The notes under the pieces were generated by a model, which worked only from the letters and a program-made list of their open reading frames with translations, did no database searches and was not told where the DNA came from. This document shows positions 50,474 through 59,394 of a stretch of DNA of 64,000 bases, piece after piece. This DNA comes from JAFDZO01 sp044226845 (GTDB taxonomy: Bacteria; Bacteroidota; Ignavibacteria; Tepidaquicellales; Tepidaquicellaceae). The position numbers and the translations under genes were made by a program. Location: positions 62,001-126,000 of the forward strand of contig JBGAGG010000008.1 of the NCBI GenBank assembly GCA_044226845.1. Direction: 5' to 3'. Position 1 is the stretch's first letter; every line of letters begins with the position of its first letter.

Positions 50474-51790
50474 ATGAATAAGATAAAAATATTTATAATA
50501 ACCGGACTCGTTTTTTTAGCAGCGAGTTCGGGATTTTCACAGACCAGAGTTATCACTCTGCCTGAAGCAGTAACTCTGGCAAAGAGCTATAATTCTGAGC
50601 TTAATATTGCAAGGCTGGATGAATCAAAGGCTAACGAATACGTTTCACAGGTATACAGTGAAAATCTGCTTCCTAACTTAACCCTTAACTCACGATATAC
50701 AAGAAATATTAAGAGACAGGTTTTAAGCTTTGCAGGACAGTCGGTATTCCTTGGAACAGATAATGCAATTACAAACACTTTTGATTTGCAGGAGCCGATT
50801 CCTATTTTAGGTACTCCGGTTTTTTCAGGAATTACAATTGCAAAGTATTATTCTAACCTTGCAAGTAAAAACACTGAAGCAAAAGAAATTAAAGTTACAT
50901 CGAATGTAAAGAAGGCTTATTACGGAGTGCTGCTCTCGAAGGAAGTAATCACCGTAAATCAGAACAGTCTTGAAAATGCGCAGGCAAATCTAAAAGTAGT
51001 GGAGTCACGCTACAAAAACGGTGTTGCAACAGAATTCGATTATTTAAGAGCAAGAGTAAGGGTAGATAATCTTCTTCCTGCTGTTTCAAGCTCGCAGAAT
51101 AACTTACTTCTCAGCAGACAGAATTTAAAACTCAATATCGGTTCAAAGACAAGTGAAGATTATGATGCTGCAGGAAGTTTATTATACGATTCACTTGAAG
51201 TGTTCGGCACGACAAACAGTTTATTGGACAGAATTGCAAAAGAAAATATTACAATAAAGCAGCTTGATATAAACAGACTTATAAATGAAGAGCTTGTAAC
51301 AGTTGATAAAGCAAACTACCTGCCTAAGCTTTACGGTTTTGCGCAGTACGGATTAGCAGCCAATGAAGATGACAACAGATCACTTGGCAGTTACAGATTT
51401 TTTAATACATTCAATTTAGGTTTAGGTCTTTCATGGAGTTTGAACTTCTTCAAAAACGATTACAAAGTACATCAGAGCTTAATAGAAGTTAAAAAAAGCG
51501 AAGAGCAGATAAGCGATGTTAAGAGCAAACTAAGAACTCAGGCACAGAGCGTAATTTTAAGAATAGAAGATGCAAGAAACAGAATCCGTTCGCTTTATGA
51601 AACAGTAAGACTTTCTGAAAGAGGACTTCAGCTTGCAGATGTCAGTTTTAAGAACGGTGTATTGAATCAGATTGATGTACTTGACGCAAATTTACAAGTA
51701 AGCCAGTCACGCCTTGCATATCTTCAGGCAATTTATGATTACCTTATTGCAAGAACTGATTTAGAAGAATTAATGAACAGCAAAAAATAA
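50474..51790 (+). CDS. TolC-family outer-membrane efflux protein
   Basis: 438 residues. Signal peptide (FIITGLVFLAASSGFSQ), then two tandem outer-membrane-efflux-protein repeats made of long heptad-rich helices: ITLPEAVTLAKSYNSELNIA at the start and ESRYKNGVATEFDYLRAR marking the first repeat's turn, mirrored by VSFKNGVLNQIDVLDANLQV in the second. These KNG-[VL] turns are the TolC hallmark. It would form the trimeric channel for the pump. It is last in the operon, 26 bp after the RND gene. No simple terminator follows; instead the large palindromic element at 51818-51942 lies downstream. Confidence 0.94.
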   Translation: MNKIKIFIITGLVFLAASSGFSQTRVITLPEAVTLAKSYNSELNIARLDESKANEYVSQVYSENLLPNLTLNSRYTRNIKRQVLSFAGQSVFLGTDNAITNTFDLQEPIPILGTPVFSGITIAKYYSNLASKNTEAKEIKVTSNVKKAYYGVLLSKEVITVNQNSLENAQANLKVVESRYKNGVATEFDYLRARVRVDNLLPAVSSSQNNLLLSRQNLKLNIGSKTSEDYDAAGSLLYDSLEVFGTTNSLLDRIAKENITIKQLDINRLINEELVTVDKANYLPKLYGFAQYGLAANEDDNRSLGSYRFFNTFNLGLGLSWSLNFFKNDYKVHQSLIEVKKSEEQISDVKSKLRTQAQSVILRIEDARNRIRSLYETVRLSERGLQLADVSFKNGVLNQIDVLDANLQVSQSRLAYLQAIYDYLIARTDLEELMNSKK

Positions 51791-51817
51791 TTTTAAGTAA
51801 GTAACACAATAACGTTC

Positions 51818-51942
51818 AGGGGCGCCCCTTCCGATGCATTAGTCGGATTCCACTTAAGCAGAGTAAGTTTAATCTCATCGATTGGGATAAGAGAAATCTG
51901 CTAAAGGAGAGATAAGTGGAATCAGGTTTTTCGGAAAGGGCG
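51818..51942. repeat. Large interrupted palindrome, candidate structured RNA or MITE-like element
   Basis: About 125 bp, GC-richer than its surroundings. Nested arms: CGCCCCTTCCGA (51823-51834) with TCGGAAAGGGCG (51931-51942), one mismatch; GATTCCACTTA (51846-51856) with TAAGTGGAATC (51913-51923), perfect; AGCAGA (51857-51862) with TCTGCT (51897-51902); TCTC with GAGA inside. The left end also holds a 12-bp palindrome AGGGGCGCCCCT (51818-51829). It lies between the tolC-like and SDR genes, with no following T-run adjacent to the stem. Confidence 0.65.
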
Positions 51943-52001
51943 TTTCTACTTTAGGCTTAGGGAATTTTTTAAAATAATTTAATTAAGGGATTAAATATAT
52001 T

Positions 52002-52757
52002 ATGAACAAAATAGCTCTTATAACAGGCGGCAGCAGAGGACTTGGAAAAGATATGGCGCTGAGGCTTGCCGAAAAAGGAAATGATGTAATCATTACTTAT
52101 CTCTCAAAAAAAGATGAAGCAAATGATGTGGTAAAAGAAATTGAAGCAAAGGGAAGAAAAGCTCATGCGTTTCAGTTTGATGCAGGAGATATAAAATCGA
52201 TTGATAGTTTTTTAAGTGAAGTAAAGAAAGTTTTAACCGAAAAATGGAATACGGAAAGATTCGATTTTCTTATTAACAATGCCGGCATGGGACAGACAAT
52301 TCCCTTTTCACAAGTGACGGAAGAGGATTTTGACAGATTTATGAATGTGCATTTTAAAGGAGTATACTTCCTAACACAAAAAGCTTTGCCTATGATGAAT
52401 GATAATGGAAGAATAATAAATCTTTCAAGCGGGACAACACGATTTGTAAATCCGGGCTACTCAATATATGCAACAATGAAAGGCGCAATGGAAGTGCTTA
52501 CAAGGTACGTAGCTAAGGAAGTCGGAGCAAGAGGAATTACAGTTAACATTGTAGCTCCGGGACCGATAGAAACCGATTTTAATAATGCAGCAATACGAAG
52601 TAATCCGAATGTGAAGTCATTTCTCGGGACTGCAACGGCGCTCGGAAGAGTCGGCACGGCAGAAGATATAGGCGGCATAGTAGCCTTTTTATGCGGTGAT
52701 GATGCAGGCTGGATAAACGGCCAGAGAATAGAGGCATCTGGCGGCATTAACCTCTAA
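52002..52757 (+). CDS. Short-chain dehydrogenase/reductase (FabG-like)
   Basis: 251 residues, classical SDR. Cofactor motif ITGGSRGLGKDMAL near residue 7, INNAGMG near 91, catalytic S143 in INLSSGTTR, and the Y156-x-x-x-K160 pair in YSIYATMKGAMEV. It ends GWINGQRIEASGGINL, as in FabG-like 3-oxoacyl reductases. An arginine after the Gly motif region and YLSKKDEA fit NADPH or NAD use; not decided. It follows the palindromic element and precedes a fatty-acid-hydroxylase-like gene by 96 bp, so a lipid role is plausible but unproven. Confidence 0.9.
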   Translation: MNKIALITGGSRGLGKDMALRLAEKGNDVIITYLSKKDEANDVVKEIEAKGRKAHAFQFDAGDIKSIDSFLSEVKKVLTEKWNTERFDFLINNAGMGQTIPFSQVTEEDFDRFMNVHFKGVYFLTQKALPMMNDNGRIINLSSGTTRFVNPGYSIYATMKGAMEVLTRYVAKEVGARGITVNIVAPGPIETDFNNAAIRSNPNVKSFLGTATALGRVGTAEDIGGIVAFLCGDDAGWINGQRIEASGGINL

Positions 52758-52853
52758 ATCCGGACTAAGTATTTATACGTAATCAAATGTAAATAAAGAG
52801 TAGGGATAATTTTGTAAATTATTTTTTTCATTAAAGTTTATTATTTTGCAGTC

Positions 52854-53504
52854 ATGAGCTTGATAAGATCAAAAGGAAAATTTGTTTCCAATAGAGATGA
52901 AACCGTAAGATTATTTAAGAATCCTATTCTTGAATATTTCTCGCATATTCATCCTATAACGCCTGTGGTAGTTTTTGTGCCTTTTGCACTGATATTTCTG
53001 TATATGTCGTTAACAACAGTAGGTATTTTGAACACGATATTTCTGTTCATTGTCGGTGTATTGTTATGGACTATCTTTGAATACTCATTCCATAGATGGG
53101 CATTTCACTATCATCCAAAATCCGTAACAGGAAAAAAGATACACTTTTTAGTGCACGGTATTCACCATGATTATCCGAGAGACAGGACACGTCTCGTGAT
53201 GCCGCTGCTGGTAAGTGTTCCGCTTGCTATACTTTTTTACTTTATATTCCAGGCTGTGTTTGGAGTATTTGGCTACACAACGTTTGCAGGCTTTATTTTA
53301 GGATATGTATCTTATGATTCCATTCATTTCGCAACGCATCATATGCCTATGAAAGGTAAAATCGGTAAGTACCTTAAAGAATATCACCTGAGACATCATT
53401 ATAATGATGAACATACTGCATACGGAGTAAGCAATCCCCTATGGGATTACGTATTTTCCACTGTTCCTCCTCATATAAAGGAAGAAAAAAACGATGCTAA
53501 TTGA
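52854..53504 (+). CDS. Fatty acid 2-hydroxylase / sterol desaturase superfamily protein
   Basis: 216 residues with four membrane helices. The di-iron histidine clusters are all visible: FHRWAFHYHP, HFLVHGIHHDYPRD, SIHFATHHMPMKG and LKEYHLRHHYNDEHTAYG. This order and spacing match the catalytic domain of fatty acid 2-hydroxylases (Scs7/FA2H), without the cytochrome b5 domain found in eukaryotes. It would hydroxylate acyl chains, for example of sphingolipid-like or ornithine lipids, using O2. The electron donor is not encoded nearby. A strong terminator follows. Confidence 0.88.
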   Translation: MSLIRSKGKFVSNRDETVRLFKNPILEYFSHIHPITPVVVFVPFALIFLYMSLTTVGILNTIFLFIVGVLLWTIFEYSFHRWAFHYHPKSVTGKKIHFLVHGIHHDYPRDRTRLVMPLLVSVPLAILFYFIFQAVFGVFGYTTFAGFILGYVSYDSIHFATHHMPMKGKIGKYLKEYHLRHHYNDEHTAYGVSNPLWDYVFSTVPPHIKEEKNDAN

Positions 53505-53530
53505 TTTTATAATTAAATAATTTTAATTTA

Positions 53531-53567
53531 AAAAAGGTTTTTGAACGGAGTTTGAAAACCTTTTTTG
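53531..53567 (+). terminator. Rho-independent terminator
   Basis: Stem AAAAAGGTTTT / AAAACCTTTTTT with T-run after the hydroxylase gene. The ATG of the TPR kinase follows only 13 bp later. Confidence 0.85.
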
Positions 53568-53580
53568 TTTTAAACCGTGA

Positions 53581-55503
53581 ATGAAAAATACTGAAGATAA
53601 AAATACCGGTTTACGTGATGAAGTTGACAAGCTTAATGAAGAAGCATTAAAAGCATCAAATTCCGATGTTCTGCTTGCGAAAGAACTACTCGAAAAAGCC
53701 AATATCCTTGCAAAAGAAATATCACATAAAAAAGGATTGGCGCGTAATCTTTATATTTACGGATATTATTATCTGAGAACAAGCAGATACGAAGATGCTA
53801 AAACAGTTACCGATGAATCCCTTTCACTCTATGAAAATTTAGGAGATAAAGCCGGTGTAGGACATTGTTATAATAATTACGGCGGTGTTTATCTTTATCA
53901 AAGCGATTTTAAAAAATCTCTCGAGTATTATCAGAAAGCCCTTGCAGTATCTGAAGAATTGAATGATAAAAAGTCAGAGTCAATCGCTGAAAACAACATT
54001 GGTAATATTTATCTTCAGCTGGGAGAATCCTACAAAGCATTAGAGTACTATATAAGAAGTCTCAACATTAAAATTGAGTTCAATGATATTGCAGGAATAG
54101 GAAATACGCACAGCAATATAGGAACTGTGCATTTAAAGCTTTCTAATTTCAACATTGCAATTGAGAATTATAAAAAAGCTCTCGATCTGGCGGAGAGAGT
54201 TAATGATAAATATGTGATCGGGAATGTGCTGATGAATTTAGGAGTGGCATACTCCAAAATGGATGACCACGAAAAAGCACTTGAGTACTACAAGAGATGC
54301 CTTGCCATGCGGCAGGAAATGTCAGACCGTCATGGAATGGCGCTGGTACTGAATAATATCGGGGTGAGCCTATCGGTTACAAAGGGATTAAAAGATTCAA
54401 TGAAGTATTTCCGCAAATGTCTGAAAATACAAAAGGAGTTAAATTATCCCTTTGGTCTTTCAGAAACGCTGGAGGAAATTGCCGAACTGAATTTCGCCGA
54501 AGGAAATTATGATGAAGCAATTGATTACCTGGAAAAAAGTATAAAAATAGCTGAGGAGAATGAGTTTAAAACAATGATTGAAGGATGCAACTTATTGTTT
54601 TCAAAAATCTATGCGGCAAAAAAAGATTACGAAACTGCATATAAACACCTTCAGGGGTATATCAAAATAAAGGAAGAGCTGTTAAATGATAATTCCGAAG
54701 CGAGAATAAAAAATGTGCAGATAGTTTATGAAACAGAAAGCGAACGAAAGTTATCGGAATTCTACAGGCAAAAATCTATTGAGCTGGGGAAATTAAACGA
54801 CAGGCTGGAAGAAATCAATAAACAGAAAAATGAATTTATGGGAATTGCCTCTCATGATCTGAGAGACCCGATTTCTTCTATTCATTCTATTGCAGAGATA
54901 ATCCGCGAAGAGAATATCAAGCTTAATGCAAGTGAGATAATAGAGTATTCAGACGGTATTGTAAAGCTCTCTGATAAGCTTCTCGGGCTGCTCAAAAATC
55001 TTTTAAATGTAAACAGAATTGAATCGGGAAATTATAACTACAAATTCGAATCTGTAAATCTAAATGACACTATCAATGAGATAGTAAGAATGTATAACGC
55101 ATCTGCCGATGAAAAAAATATTTCTATTGAAGTCGATGTACCCAATAAAGGCTTAAAAATAAAAGCAGACAGATATTCGCTTGAACAGATATTAAGCAAT
55201 CTTATTTCTAACGGAATAAAATTTACTTATCCCGGAAAGAAAGTTTATGTAAGTGCTTCTGAAACTGATAAAAAAATAATTCTGGAAATCAGGGATGAAG
55301 GTCAGGGAGTAAAGCCGGGAGAAGTAAGCAAGCTGTTCGAAAAATTTGCAAAAATAAGTTCGAAGCCGACCGGAGGAGAGCTTTCAACCGGTCTTGGGCT
55401 TTCAATCGTCAAAAAACTTACTGAGATAATGAAGGGCGAAATTTCCGTTACTTCTGAAATCGGAAAGGGAACTAAGTTCACTCTCGAATTTAAAAAAGCT
55501 TAA
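53581..55503 (+). CDS. TPR-repeat sensor histidine kinase, cytosolic
   Basis: 640 residues. About seven tetratricopeptide repeats fill residues 15-365 (for example HCYNNYGGVYLYQSDFKKSL and VLMNLGVAYSKMDDHEKALE). A coiled coil (about 385-420) and the HisKA helix with H425 in FMGIASHDLRDPISSIHSI follow. The ATPase domain (about 530-640) has LSNLISNGIKFTYPG, RDEGQGVKPGE and GLGLSIVKKLTEIMKG. Similar Bacteroidetes kinases usually have a signal peptide and a membrane helix between TPR and kinase; neither is present, so sensing is probably through a cytosolic protein partner. No response regulator is adjacent (orphan). It starts right after the preceding terminator. Confidence 0.9.
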   Translation: MKNTEDKNTGLRDEVDKLNEEALKASNSDVLLAKELLEKANILAKEISHKKGLARNLYIYGYYYLRTSRYEDAKTVTDESLSLYENLGDKAGVGHCYNNYGGVYLYQSDFKKSLEYYQKALAVSEELNDKKSESIAENNIGNIYLQLGESYKALEYYIRSLNIKIEFNDIAGIGNTHSNIGTVHLKLSNFNIAIENYKKALDLAERVNDKYVIGNVLMNLGVAYSKMDDHEKALEYYKRCLAMRQEMSDRHGMALVLNNIGVSLSVTKGLKDSMKYFRKCLKIQKELNYPFGLSETLEEIAELNFAEGNYDEAIDYLEKSIKIAEENEFKTMIEGCNLLFSKIYAAKKDYETAYKHLQGYIKIKEELLNDNSEARIKNVQIVYETESERKLSEFYRQKSIELGKLNDRLEEINKQKNEFMGIASHDLRDPISSIHSIAEIIREENIKLNASEIIEYSDGIVKLSDKLLGLLKNLLNVNRIESGNYNYKFESVNLNDTINEIVRMYNASADEKNISIEVDVPNKGLKIKADRYSLEQILSNLISNGIKFTYPGKKVYVSASETDKKIILEIRDEGQGVKPGEVSKLFEKFAKISSKPTGGELSTGLGLSIVKKLTEIMKGEISVTSEIGKGTKFTLEFKKA

Positions 55504-55514
55504 CATAGCAGTTA

Positions 55515-56420
55515 TTACATCTTCACTACTTCTTTATTAAGAATAGCATCTAATTCTTTATAAGACAATTTTATTTCAATCACACCCATAGCATAAGCAG
55601 CTATCTCGTATTGATTATAAAGGAATTCTATTCCGTCTTTTTTAATTGCAAAGTTATCATTAAAGGAAACTTTATTTTCAAATAATCCCCCTTCAACTAA
55701 ACTCTCATTCGGCTTTATCTCAAAATGTTTTCTTATTTTCTCTTCAATGAGTTTATTCAGAACTTTTTCATAACCTTTCGTAAAAATATCTTTTGTCTTT
55801 AAAACGTTGCCGGTTCTCATATCAAAATTTGTATAGGCTGCATTATATGCGCCGTGCGCACCGCCCATATAGCTCTCAGAGATATTTTCAAAGCAAAGGA
55901 TATCAGGAGTATTAGTAATGATTGCAGTTGTATCTTTCAGGTACCATCCGCCCGGAAAATCAGGAGCTTCCTTTCTGAAATCTTCATAATCCTTCATGAA
56001 CTGGCTTATCAATTTATCAAAATCAGGATAGTGGACATCGTCAGTAGAATAACAGCTTAATGCCATATCTTTGACTAAAGCATTTATTTTGTCTTTATAC
56101 TTACCGTCAGTCATTTCAGGGTAATAAATTTCGATACGTGTGCACATCTCAGCAGTATCTAAGCAATTGTTATAATTCTTTTTAAATACTTTCTGTGTGA
56201 ATTTTGGTAAATCGCTTCCGTTATTACCTGCACCTTCAGGTGAATTTGGCTGTCCTGTCTGAGAAGATTTATTATCAGATGAGCTTGTGCTTGTCTGTTC
56301 CTGCTTTTTATCAGATGAGCCGGTTGTGTTTTTATTTTCTGTAGTCTTAGTGGAATCGCGTGTGCATGCTGCTAAAGAAAATGAAAGTAATACAAGTAAT
56401 GCTGAAATTATTTTATTCAT
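55515..56420 (-). CDS. Lipoprotein with DUF3298/DUF4163 (RsiV/PdaC-like) region
   Basis: Start chosen at MNKIISALLVLLSFSLAACTRDS, giving a proper lipobox (LAAC); the longer frame to 56471 adds 17 unlikely residues. About 301 residues. After the Cys comes a linker rich in Thr, Ser, Lys and Asn (about 45 residues). Then RIEIYYPEMTDGKYKDKINALV fits DUF4163 and the GGAHGAYNAAYTNFDMRTGN segment with YEKVLNKLIEEKIRKHF fits DUF3298, the pair found in RsiV anti-sigma factors and PdaC peptidoglycan deacetylase. Those domains bind lysozyme-like ligands or glycans in known members. Role here is unknown. Confidence 0.78.
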   Translation of the reverse strand: MNKIISALLVLLSFSLAACTRDSTKTTENKNTTGSSDKKQEQTSTSSSDNKSSQTGQPNSPEGAGNNGSDLPKFTQKVFKKNYNNCLDTAEMCTRIEIYYPEMTDGKYKDKINALVKDMALSCYSTDDVHYPDFDKLISQFMKDYEDFRKEAPDFPGGWYLKDTTAIITNTPDILCFENISESYMGGAHGAYNAAYTNFDMRTGNVLKTKDIFTKGYEKVLNKLIEEKIRKHFEIKPNESLVEGGLFENKVSFNDNFAIKKDGIEFLYNQYEIAAYAMGVIEIKLSYKELDAILNKEVVKM

Positions 56421-56510
56421 TGTGATAGGGTTAGTAAACAGAAAAATCATATTTATAAGAATTATTTGCAAGTTTCAAAACTCTGCCTTAATTAAAGAAA
56501 TTCTCCTCAA

Positions 56511-56550
56511 TAAAAAAATGCCAATGAGCTCTCGTCCCATTGGCATTTCT
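56511..56550 (-). terminator. Terminator after the outer-membrane receptor gene
   Basis: 11-bp stem AAATGCCAATG / CATTGGCATTT (56516-56548) with T-run on the minus strand. Confidence 0.88.
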
Positions 56551-56592
56551 TTTATTACGTCTTCTTTATTACTGAACAAGCATTTTGAAGAA

Positions 56593-59031
56593 TCAGAATC
56601 CCATTCCGTCATTCGATGGCGGAGCAGTATCATTTCTTCTTCTTTTTTGATTCTTATCTTCCTTGCCGAATTTATATGTAAATGTAAGGTACGCTGCTCT
56701 TGTATCTCTTTTTCTGAACAGAGTTTCTGTAAAGTTAGGGTCATCTAAAAGCACTTTGAACTTAAGATTATTAAATACATCTGAAACCCTTAAGCTCACA
56801 CTTGCCTGATTATCAAAAAAATCTTTCTTTAACGATACATCGAACGATGTGAAAGGCTCCACGCTTCCCTGAGTTGTAACCATTTTTCCGGAGTAGAAAT
56901 ACGAGAGCTGAATATCTACTATTCCCGGTAATCTCATGAAAGATGATGCTCTTCCGCTCCATGAATATGTTGAGTTTGTTGCAGGCACGTTCGGTATATT
57001 CGCCGTAACGTCGTTCTTAAAATAACTTACGCTTCCGTTAAGGCTCCAGAACTGAAATAAAGTTGTATTCATTACAAGCTCTGCGCCGTAAGATTTGCTT
57101 CTCTCCAGATTAGCCATTGTAGTAAGAGTTCTGTTGCTGTCTATCAATGTTCTCGTTCTTGTAATTTTATCATAAGTATCTCTGTAGAATAAAGTTGGTG
57201 TTACAGTAGTCTGGGAAAAATATTTTATAAAGCTTAGCTCGTATGAGTTTGTATACTCGGGCTTCACTTCAGGATTTCCGGAGTAATAATTCAGCGGGTC
57301 TGTTGCATTTACAAAAGGATTCAGGTCCCATAATCCCGGGCGGTAAATTCTTCTGCTGTAGCTTGCTGAAAGCTCTTCAGTTATCCCTAGCTTTTGAGTA
57401 ACACTTGCGCTTGGGAAGAGGTCAAAATAATTTTTCTTAAAAGTCTCACCTGTTGTTACAAGATTACCGTCGGTATTTGTCTGCTCGCCTCTTACTCCAA
57501 GGATGAAGCTGGTATTATTTATCTTTGAAGAGAAAGTAAGGTAACCTGCAAGTATGTTATCTGAATATTTAAATCTGTTAGTCAGGTTAGTATTGTTTAC
57601 AAATGTATTTGTTGTATAGTTATAATCTTCGCTTCTGTAATCTTTATCAGTATTTCTGTATGTTTCTTTTACACCTGCTTCAAGCTTTGCATTTTCTGAG
57701 AACGGATGTGTGTAATCCAGCTGTCCGTTAAATTCATCATTCACTTCGTTATTCAGCTGGTTTCGTTTGGACTGAGGAACTCCCTGATTTATGTAATAAT
57801 CCGTAACGTTATTCGATGTGGAGTTATCTGTCCATCTTAAAAACGTCATATCGTTTGTCAAAGTTTGTTTTGGATTTTTAAACTTTAGAGTGTAGTTACT
57901 CGCAAGATTAAAGCTGTACCCGTCCCCTTTTTCAAAAAGCGAAGTGAGATAATTTCCGGTCTGAATACCTTGTGTATTTTTTTGTGATACATTATTTGTT
58001 TCGCTTCTCTGTCTTCTTCTGTCACTATAATTTCCTGATAAACTCAGTGAATTATTATCATCAAATGTATAATCAAGTCCTCCCTTTCCGAAATGAATGT
58101 AGTTCCTGAAATTTCCATCAGTGGATTGATTAGTAAATGCATAAGTGCTGTTTAAGAAATTATTCCTGTCCCCGTTTCCTTCTATGAAGAAATTATTCAG
58201 CCTGTAATCATACCCTCCGTAAAGATTCAATCCTTTATTTTTCACATTTAGGTTAAATGAACCGTTGTATTTATCTCTCGTACCTGCATTCAGAGTAAAA
58301 TTTCCGTTATATCCGAATCCGTCATTCTTCTTCATTACAATATTAATTATTCCTGATGCGCCTTCTGCATCGAACTTCGCACCGGGATTTGTAATTAACT
58401 CAATAGATGATATCTGGTTTGCAGGAATCTGCTCAAGCATCGTATTCATATTATTGCTGTTAATTCCGAAGGGCTTGCCGTCAATAATAATTTTTACATT
58501 TGAGTTGCCGCGAAGCGTTACATTGCCGTCAACATCAACCGAGACTGAAGGTATATTTTTTAACACATCGATTGCAGAACCGCCTGTTACGTTCAGATTT
58601 TTTTCAACGTTAAAAACTCTTCTGTCAGGCTTAAGTTCAATATCACTTTTTTCGGATTCCACAACAATCTCCTCAGTAGTGGTAGTTCCTGATTTTAATT
58701 TCAAATCAAGAGTCTGTGAAGAATTGTTTTCATCAAGTGTAATACCTCTTGCATAAGATTTTGAGTAGCCTGTCAGTTCAACTAATACCGAATACTTACC
58801 AAATGGAACATTATCTATTGTAAAGGCTCCGTTTGCATCAGTTTCCGTTCCGGAAACTAAAGTAGAATCAACAGCGCTGAGCAGTTTTACAGCGGCAGAC
58901 TGAATTGGGGCATTATTATCTTTATCCGTTACTTTTCCTGTTATTTTTCCCTTAGTATTTTGAGCCTGCGAGGGCGCATAAGCTGCAAAAAATAAAGGAA
59001 GAATCAGCATTAATTGAAGAATTTTTCTCAT
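56593..59031 (-). CDS. TonB-dependent-receptor-like outer-membrane beta-barrel protein
   Basis: 812 residues. Signal peptide (LQLMLILPLFFAAYAPSQAQ). An N-terminal carboxypeptidase-regulatory-like domain (about 27-110: GKITGKVTDKDNNAPIQSAAV) is typical of Bacteroidetes receptors. The plug domain (about 125-230) has GGSAIDVLKNIPSVSVDVDG and IELITNPGAKFDAEGASGII. The barrel belongs to the outer_membrane_beta-barrel_3 type, which imports or anchors unknown ligands. The C-terminus is unusually Arg/Asn/Asp-rich (KRRRNDTAPPSNDGMGF) instead of ending in the classic aromatic residue after the last strand. Bacteroidetes-type promoter at 59245-59275. Confidence 0.88.
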   Translation of the reverse strand: MRKILQLMLILPLFFAAYAPSQAQNTKGKITGKVTDKDNNAPIQSAAVKLLSAVDSTLVSGTETDANGAFTIDNVPFGKYSVLVELTGYSKSYARGITLDENNSSQTLDLKLKSGTTTTEEIVVESEKSDIELKPDRRVFNVEKNLNVTGGSAIDVLKNIPSVSVDVDGNVTLRGNSNVKIIIDGKPFGINSNNMNTMLEQIPANQISSIELITNPGAKFDAEGASGIINIVMKKNDGFGYNGNFTLNAGTRDKYNGSFNLNVKNKGLNLYGGYDYRLNNFFIEGNGDRNNFLNSTYAFTNQSTDGNFRNYIHFGKGGLDYTFDDNNSLSLSGNYSDRRRQRSETNNVSQKNTQGIQTGNYLTSLFEKGDGYSFNLASNYTLKFKNPKQTLTNDMTFLRWTDNSTSNNVTDYYINQGVPQSKRNQLNNEVNDEFNGQLDYTHPFSENAKLEAGVKETYRNTDKDYRSEDYNYTTNTFVNNTNLTNRFKYSDNILAGYLTFSSKINNTSFILGVRGEQTNTDGNLVTTGETFKKNYFDLFPSASVTQKLGITEELSASYSRRIYRPGLWDLNPFVNATDPLNYYSGNPEVKPEYTNSYELSFIKYFSQTTVTPTLFYRDTYDKITRTRTLIDSNRTLTTMANLERSKSYGAELVMNTTLFQFWSLNGSVSYFKNDVTANIPNVPATNSTYSWSGRASSFMRLPGIVDIQLSYFYSGKMVTTQGSVEPFTSFDVSLKKDFFDNQASVSLRVSDVFNNLKFKVLLDDPNFTETLFRKRDTRAAYLTFTYKFGKEDKNQKRRRNDTAPPSNDGMGF

Positions 59032-59394
59032 CTGAATAGTTTAAAATCTTTAGAAGTTTAATTTTTGTTTGTTTACGGTATTAAATGCGAAAAGTTGTAA
59101 AAAACTTAGAAAAAAATTGAGGGGCTTTGAAAGATTAGACTGATAATTTTTCAAAAGGTTGCAGTGGTAATCTGCACTTAACTTTTGACTATTTTTTAAT
59201 GTCTTTCAAATTAAATTTAATTTTCCAAAAAGTACTTTGCAGTACAAAGTTAACGAATAAATTTTTCTATGTCAAGCTTAAAATATTAAAGAAATAAAAA
59301 ATTTAAAAATGTTTTTATTTTATCTTTATTTTAGCAATTCCTGTTAATATATTTGTAAAATTAATAACACAAATTACAAAATAAAATTTTTCTA
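59032..59394. other. Divergent promoter region between receptor-like gene and small protein gene
   Basis: 363 bp, very AT-rich. It holds the minus-strand promoter at 59245-59275 and a 6-bp dyad ACTTTG / CAAAGT (59234-59250) over its -7 box. The region nearest the plus-strand gene is a long A/T tract with no clear box. Confidence 0.55.
59245..59275 (-). promoter_or_regulatory. Bacteroidetes-type promoter of the receptor-like gene
   Basis: On the minus strand TTG (59273-59275, as TTGACA) is followed after exactly 20 bp by TAACTTTG (59245-59252), a perfect TAnnTTTG -7 box. The resulting leader is about 205 nt. Confidence 0.75.

Noticed and set aside
51818..51942. SRP RNA, 6S RNA or simple terminator
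   Set aside because: No GGAAGCAGCC-type SRP tetraloop region, and no conserved 6S bubble was evident. The stem is far larger than the terminators here and lacks an adjacent T-run.
56475..56744. 89-residue minus-strand frame over the receptor gene end
   Set aside because: It overlaps the terminator and the 3' end of the receptor-like gene in another frame and shows no protein-like pattern.
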